Of a stretch of DNA of 64,000 bases, positions 62,900-64,000 are shown one piece after another. The stretch's first letter is position 1. Each line of letters begins with the position of its first letter. The stretch comes from Hyphomonas sp. (GTDB lineage Bacteria; Pseudomonadota; Alphaproteobacteria; Caulobacterales; Hyphomonadaceae), in the NCBI RefSeq assembly GCF_022844445.1, contig NZ_JALHLS010000012.1:57451-121450 (forward strand). Reading direction: 5' to 3'. Made by a program: the position numbers and the translations under genes. The notes beneath the pieces are model-generated. The model saw nothing but the letters and a program-made list of their open reading frames with translations, ran no database searches and was not told where the DNA came from.

Positions 62900-64000
62900 A
62901 TGACCGCCCTCACCCGCCTCACCCTGACCGATTTCCGCAACTATGAGAGCCTCACGCTGAAGCTTGATGGGCGGCCGGTGTGTCTCTACGGCTCCAATGG
63001 CGCGGGCAAGACAAACCTGTTGGAAGCGATCAGCCAGTTCGGACCCGGGCGCGGACTGCGCGCGGCGCAGCTGGCGGAGATGACGCGGCACGGCGCGCCA
63101 GGCGGCTGGACGATTTCCGGGACGATCGATGACGAGCAGAAGATCGGCATCGCGCTGGAAGGCGTGGGGCCGGCCAAGCGCGCGGTGCGGATCGACGGCG
63201 CACCGGCAAGCCCCGGCGACCTTGCCGAGCGGATGCGTCTGATCTGGCTGACGCCGGCGATGGACGGCGTGTTCCGCGGCGGCGCCTCCGAACGCCGGCG
63301 GTTCTTCGACCGGCTGGTCATGGCGCACCAGCCCTCGCATGGCACCGCGTCGACGCGATACGAGAAGGCATTGGCCGAACGCAACGCGCTGCTGGAGCGC
63401 GGGCATGTCGACCCGGCCTGGGCGGACGCCATTGAAGCACGGCTGGCAGAGGCCGGCGCAGAGATTGCTGTGAACCGCGCGCTTGTACTGGCGGAGCTGC
63501 AGACCGCGATTGATGCGCGGCCGGAAGGGCATTTTCCGAAGGCGGACCTGTCTCTTCTGGGCGAGGCGGAGGACGCCGCGCTGAAGGGCGAGGATTTCCG
63601 CGCGATATTCGACCTGCTGGTCGAAGCATATCGCAGCGGGCGGCGGCGCGACATTGGCGCAGGCCGGACGCTGAGCGGGCCGCACCGGTCTGACCTTGGC
63701 GTGATCCACCGCCCGTCCGGCGCGCCGGCGGGCGAGGCGTCTACCGGTCAACAGAAAGCGCTGCTGATCGGGCTGGTGCTGGCCTCCGCGGGTGCATTGT
63801 CCGTGAGCGGAGAAGGCCCGGACCCGCTGCTGCTGCTCGACGAGGCGGCGGCGCACCTGGATCCGGACCGGCGTCGGGCGCTTTTCGACGAGCTGGCCGC
63901 GATGAACGGTCAGGCCTGGCTTACGGGCACCGACTCGTTCCTGTTCGAGACGTTCGGCACGCGGGCCCAGAGGGTTCGCGTGGAATCGTGTTCGGCGGTT
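62900..64000 (+). CDS. recF: DNA repair protein RecF (3' end outside window)
   Basis: The frame is open from the ATG at 62900 to the window edge, 367 codons. RecF is about 360-400 residues, so little is missing. It is an SMC-like ATPase that loads RecA at gaps. Walker A is YGSNGAGKTNLLEAI, the signature motif is STGQQKALLIGLVLASAG, and Walker B is LLLLDEAAAHLD. Order dnaA-dnaN-recF is the classical replication cluster, here with an inserted pseudogene and a small gene before recF. Confidence 0.97.
   Translation, partial: MTALTRLTLTDFRNYESLTLKLDGRPVCLYGSNGAGKTNLLEAISQFGPGRGLRAAQLAEMTRHGAPGGWTISGTIDDEQKIGIALEGVGPAKRAVRIDGAPASPGDLAERMRLIWLTPAMDGVFRGGASERRRFFDRLVMAHQPSHGTASTRYEKALAERNALLERGHVDPAWADAIEARLAEAGAEIAVNRALVLAELQTAIDARPEGHFPKADLSLLGEAEDAALKGEDFRAIFDLLVEAYRSGRRRDIGAGRTLSGPHRSDLGVIHRPSGAPAGEASTGQQKALLIGLVLASAGALSVSGEGPDPLLLLDEAAAHLDPDRRRALFDELAAMNGQAWLTGTDSFLFETFGTRAQRVRVESCSAV

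Noticed and set aside
62465..63856. 463-codon frame on the minus strand
   Set aside because: Antisense to recF, which has clear Walker and signature motifs.
1..64000. CRISPR array, prophage, insertion sequence, tRNA or rRNA gene
   Set aside because: No repeat-spacer pattern, transposase or integrase, or tRNA T-loop signature was seen anywhere in the window.

Overview
The window is GC-rich, gene-dense chromosomal DNA from an alphaproteobacterium, most likely a member of the Caulobacterales/Hyphomonadaceae. The pointers are a CheR - CheY-like - ChpT block (ChpT belongs to the CckA-ChpT-CtrA cell-cycle phosphorelay), the prfA-prmC-DUF4167-clpB and lysC-ptsP-rodZ-ispG neighbourhoods, hisS-hisZ-hisG with short-form HisG, and rpsT next to dnaA. 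This assignment is inferred from gene content; no rRNA or tRNA gene was found in the window.

Layout: 0-5.5 kb carries the end of carB, greA, an ELM1-family gene, a WYL-like/TerB protein and mnmA. 5.6-7.9 kb holds a decayed AraC-type fragment and the cheR/response regulator/chpT block. 7.9-12.3 kb is the ydbL-ynbE-ydbH envelope cluster. 12.4-15.3 kb has two tandem LytM-type peptidases. 15.3-21.1 kb is clpB, DUF4167, prmC and prfA. 21.1-24.7 kb has a MAPEG protein, a CE15-like esterase and a DUF1214/DUF1254 pair. 24.7-30.5 kb is ispG, a RodZ-like gene, ptsP and lysC. 30.6-35 kb is ubiG, DUF924, an MFS carrier and an M20 peptidase. 34.9-40 kb is hslO, a radical SAM gene, argF, small membrane and monooxygenase genes, and a DctA/GltP-type symporter. 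40.1-42.5 kb is the carboxyspermidine polyamine pair. 42.5-45 kb is argD, a GFA protein and a nitrilase-family gene.

45.4-49 kb is the hisS-hisZ-hisG operon. It is preceded by an unannotated 12-codon leader peptide with seven His codons and two mutually exclusive hairpins, which together form a textbook attenuator. 49.1-58.3 kb has a chromate transporter, TerC, a thioesterase, a secreted phospholipase A2-like protein, a rubredoxin/TetR operon divergent from a cytochrome P450, PAP2, a UbiB-like kinase and an enoyl-CoA hydratase. 58.4-64 kb is the replication block rpsT - dnaA - dnaN - (monooxygenase pseudogene, small secreted protein) - recF, and recF runs to the window edge. No prophage, IS element or CRISPR array was seen. 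The accessory signal is limited to pseudogene remnants and two palindromic intergenic repeats.

The strongest new-looking item is the histidine leader/attenuator at 48.87-48.98 kb. After it come the intergenic palindrome abutting the nspC ribosome binding site, a triple GTTATTCG motif upstream of argD, an unusually divergent DnaA AAA+ domain, and the TetR-rubredoxin/P450 arrangement.
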